From Enoplosus armatus (taxonomy: Eukaryota; Chordata; Actinopteri; Centrarchiformes; Enoplosidae): a stretch of DNA of 64,000 nt. Location: the NCBI RefSeq assembly GCF_043641665.1, contig NC_092188.1, positions 18,435,704 to 18,499,703 on the forward strand. Direction: 5' to 3'. The translations under genes were made by a program, and so were the position numbers. The notes below the pieces were generated by a model. That model did not search any database. It saw nothing but the letters and a program-made list of their open reading frames with translations, and was not told the origin of the DNA. How positions within the stretch are numbered: the first letter of the stretch is position 1; every line of letters starts with the position of its first letter. Positions 62,101 to 64,000 of the stretch are shown here, piece by piece.

Positions 62101-62961
62101 AGAGTCTGACTTTAGGGTAAGGCTGCCATTTGTGTGTCTCAATTGGAGACCAGACTTTACTTGTTTGCCCATCAAAAAAACTCATCGGCTCAGTTTCCAA
62201 AGCCAGATGTAAAGACCCACATTTTCCACCAATGTGACTGATAAATGGTTCCACTGTGCGCTTTGATTGAATGTTTGATTTGTATGCAGCCTTGTATGGG
62301 ACATATGGCTCCCATTAGGGCAGGGCTAGGTTATGTGAGGGCAGGCCTGTAATGCTCGGGAAGATGGTGTGTGAACAGTGAATTTGAGTTGGTGCGTTTG
62401 TGGTTGGAAGCAACAGTCTTGGAGCCTAACTCAAGATTGTGTTTTAATGACACAGCTGAGCTGGGGTGGTGTGGGTGTGAGAGGAGGGAAGTAGTTCAGA
62501 GCAGTAGTTTAGCTATCCTTGGGTGTATTTGCATATTGGGAGCCAGTCAACTTCACAAACTCCTACACATTCACTGGCACTCATGCCAGACTGGTTTTTA
62601 CCACTACATGCCTAGCTGCTGTGTATTTCTGTATGTCCACTTGTGTTTGTAGGCTGTTTAGTCTTCTCTTTGTGCTATATTGTTTTCATTTTGATTTGCT
62701 GATATCCTAGTGTTTTGCAGGCAGGATAATAAACGTCTCTAAGAAAAAGCTATTCAATCTATAGAACAAAGTGAGTGCAATGGTGATCTGACTAATATGT
62801 TTTACGCTGCTTTTGTGATATTTGCCAACATAAGCTCCTCAAGCAGAGTGTATTGAATCTTTGCTGGACACACAAATATTCAAAAACTATATTTCTTAAA
62901 TAGCTTGTCATGTCTTAAATGTAAGAAGTGAGTTTTTTAGGATTTCATTTTAATACAACAG

Positions 62962-63115
62962 GGTGCCTACAGGGTCAATCACAGTTAGCTAAACTCTGCT
63001 GTTGTCTGCTAAATGCACTCTGCAAGCCACACTGTGGGGAAAAAAAACAAAACTCTATTGTTTTGATATATGGAAAGATGGACTGTGCTTTTTGCTGCTT
63101 AAAGAGACCAGAGAG
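62962..63115 (+). other. Exon-like segment with a consensus donor
   Basis: The segment ends in GAGAG/GTAAGT, a perfect vertebrate 5' splice site, and begins after TACAACAG, a weak acceptor with a modest pyrimidine stretch upstream. It is 154 bp long. Coding potential is poor (stop shortly after the donor in the open frame), so if used it would be an untranslated or alternative exon. Confidence 0.2.
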
Positions 63116-64000
63116 GTAAGTCTCTCTCTGCCGAAACAACCAAGGTGAACACATAATCCTGCCTGTTGACAGCTAGCAGCTAAAGTTGATATCTGTGAGA
63201 CGGGACATCTAAGATTCAGGGCGGTGGGGCAGCATTTCCTGTCTGTATTATATATTTTAGCATAATTGGCTAATGTGAATGCACTGTCTGGCTGACTTAA
63301 TGATCTCTCTGGCAGAACCCTGTATTTCAAAAGTAAATGGCTATTTCACTGGCAGAGATGCTTTATTGCATTGTGTTTGTTCTATTAAGAAATGATGTCC
63401 TTACTTTCAAAATGATCACACAGAAACTTGAAATATCAAATAAGATTTCTCATGACCATTTTTTCTACATGTTGCCACTTTCACTACATCTGACCTTACA
63501 ACAGTAACGCAGCCTTACACCTGTTGCATCAAGTCTTCTGGCAAGAAGTGGCTGCTCAACACATTTACTTTCCATGGGGACAAATGAAAAAGAATCCTCA
63601 AGTTTCTCTTCTTGGTTAATTTCATCAGCAATATTCGTTCATCGCTTGCTGATACAATGCCGGACTGACCAAAGTCTGTAGACTTTTTCACCTAGTACTG
63701 CGATTGCTCTGTCAGGAAGCATAAGCTGCTCTAAAATCATCATGATGTTCTTGCCTGTTTATCATAATAGAAATATGCAGCACACGGTTTTATACCATGG
63801 TTGTACATGGTCTTAATGAATTTTCTCAATGATCCTAAACAAACGAGGGCACAACAGTATCTGTCAAATGAAGGTCGGGTAAAGGCAGTCTTTTGGTATG
63901 CTTGTATGTTTTCATGTGGATTGTAGATTATGTGAAACCAACATACTGTGACAGCAGGTCTGTGGTTTTCACTGTAGGAAAGTCTGTCTTGTTAGTCCCC

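Larger units (their letters stand above)
58343..64000 (+). other. Putative first intron, continuing past the window
   Basis: If the donor at 58343 is used, the rest of the window is intronic. It contains a duplicated 14-mer (58463-58476 and 58700-58713), a short ORF starting at 58947 beside a TG tract, an exon-like segment at 62962-63115, and otherwise AT-rich sequence. From 59900 to 62900 I see no further repeat or coding signal. Confidence 0.4.

Overview
The window looks like vertebrate nuclear DNA, most probably from a ray-finned (teleost) fish. It is AT-rich. Long (CA)n/(TG)n and (CT)n microsatellites occur every few kilobases. It also carries interspersed-repeat signatures that I know from fish genomes: an L2/V-SINE-type tail, LINE tails of the 'GGGATCAATAAAG' type, a tRNA-derived SINE, a hAT-type element end, and a common fish repeat with 'GGGCAATTTAGA' and 'GGGAGAAAACCC' segments. 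There are no bacterial-style operons, rRNA, CRISPR arrays or phage genes. The species and chromosome cannot be named from the sequence.

From 1 to about 57.6 kb I find no exon that I can assign to a known gene. This stretch reads as intergenic or very large intronic DNA. Nearly all open frames in it are short, or are microsatellites read as protein (Cys-Val, Thr-His, Arg-Glu or Ser-Leu repeats). It does hold scattered transposon remnants: a weak THAP-domain-like fossil near 22.4 kb; three related MITE-like fragments near 12.0, 23.3 and 26.1 kb; LINE tails at 21.1 and 25.5 kb; SINE or LINE tails at 8.9, 31.8 and 55.9 kb; and a fish repeat at 32.9-33.2 kb. The densest satellite block lies at 16.7-17.6 kb and includes a tract of about 218 bp of CT. 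Several non-repetitive patches with clustered homeodomain, POU, E-box or forkhead-like words (for example 20.7, 24.7, 27.7, 36.1, 40.3 and 50.2 kb) are candidate enhancers, but only comparison between species can test that.

The clearest gene signal is at 57.85-58.35 kb on the + strand. CpG density rises, and a TATA box, a YY1-type GCCGCCATCTT word and an initiator lie in correct spacing, with the TATA start 31 bp upstream of the initiator A. A perfect 10-bp hairpin sits at the predicted cap site. About 230 nt downstream, the first ATG opens a 43-codon frame that crosses a GCT repeat as polyalanine. I read this as the promoter and first exon of a gene running off the right edge, with the rest of the window (about 58.35-64 kb) as its first intron. 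I cannot identify the gene.

I did not find a convincing undescribed biological system. The observations most worth following are the promoter with its cap-site hairpin and triplet-repeat ORF, a 14-mer duplicated in the putative intron 1, the related MITE fragments, the THAP-like fossil, and the recurrent CA/TG tracts in inverted orientation.
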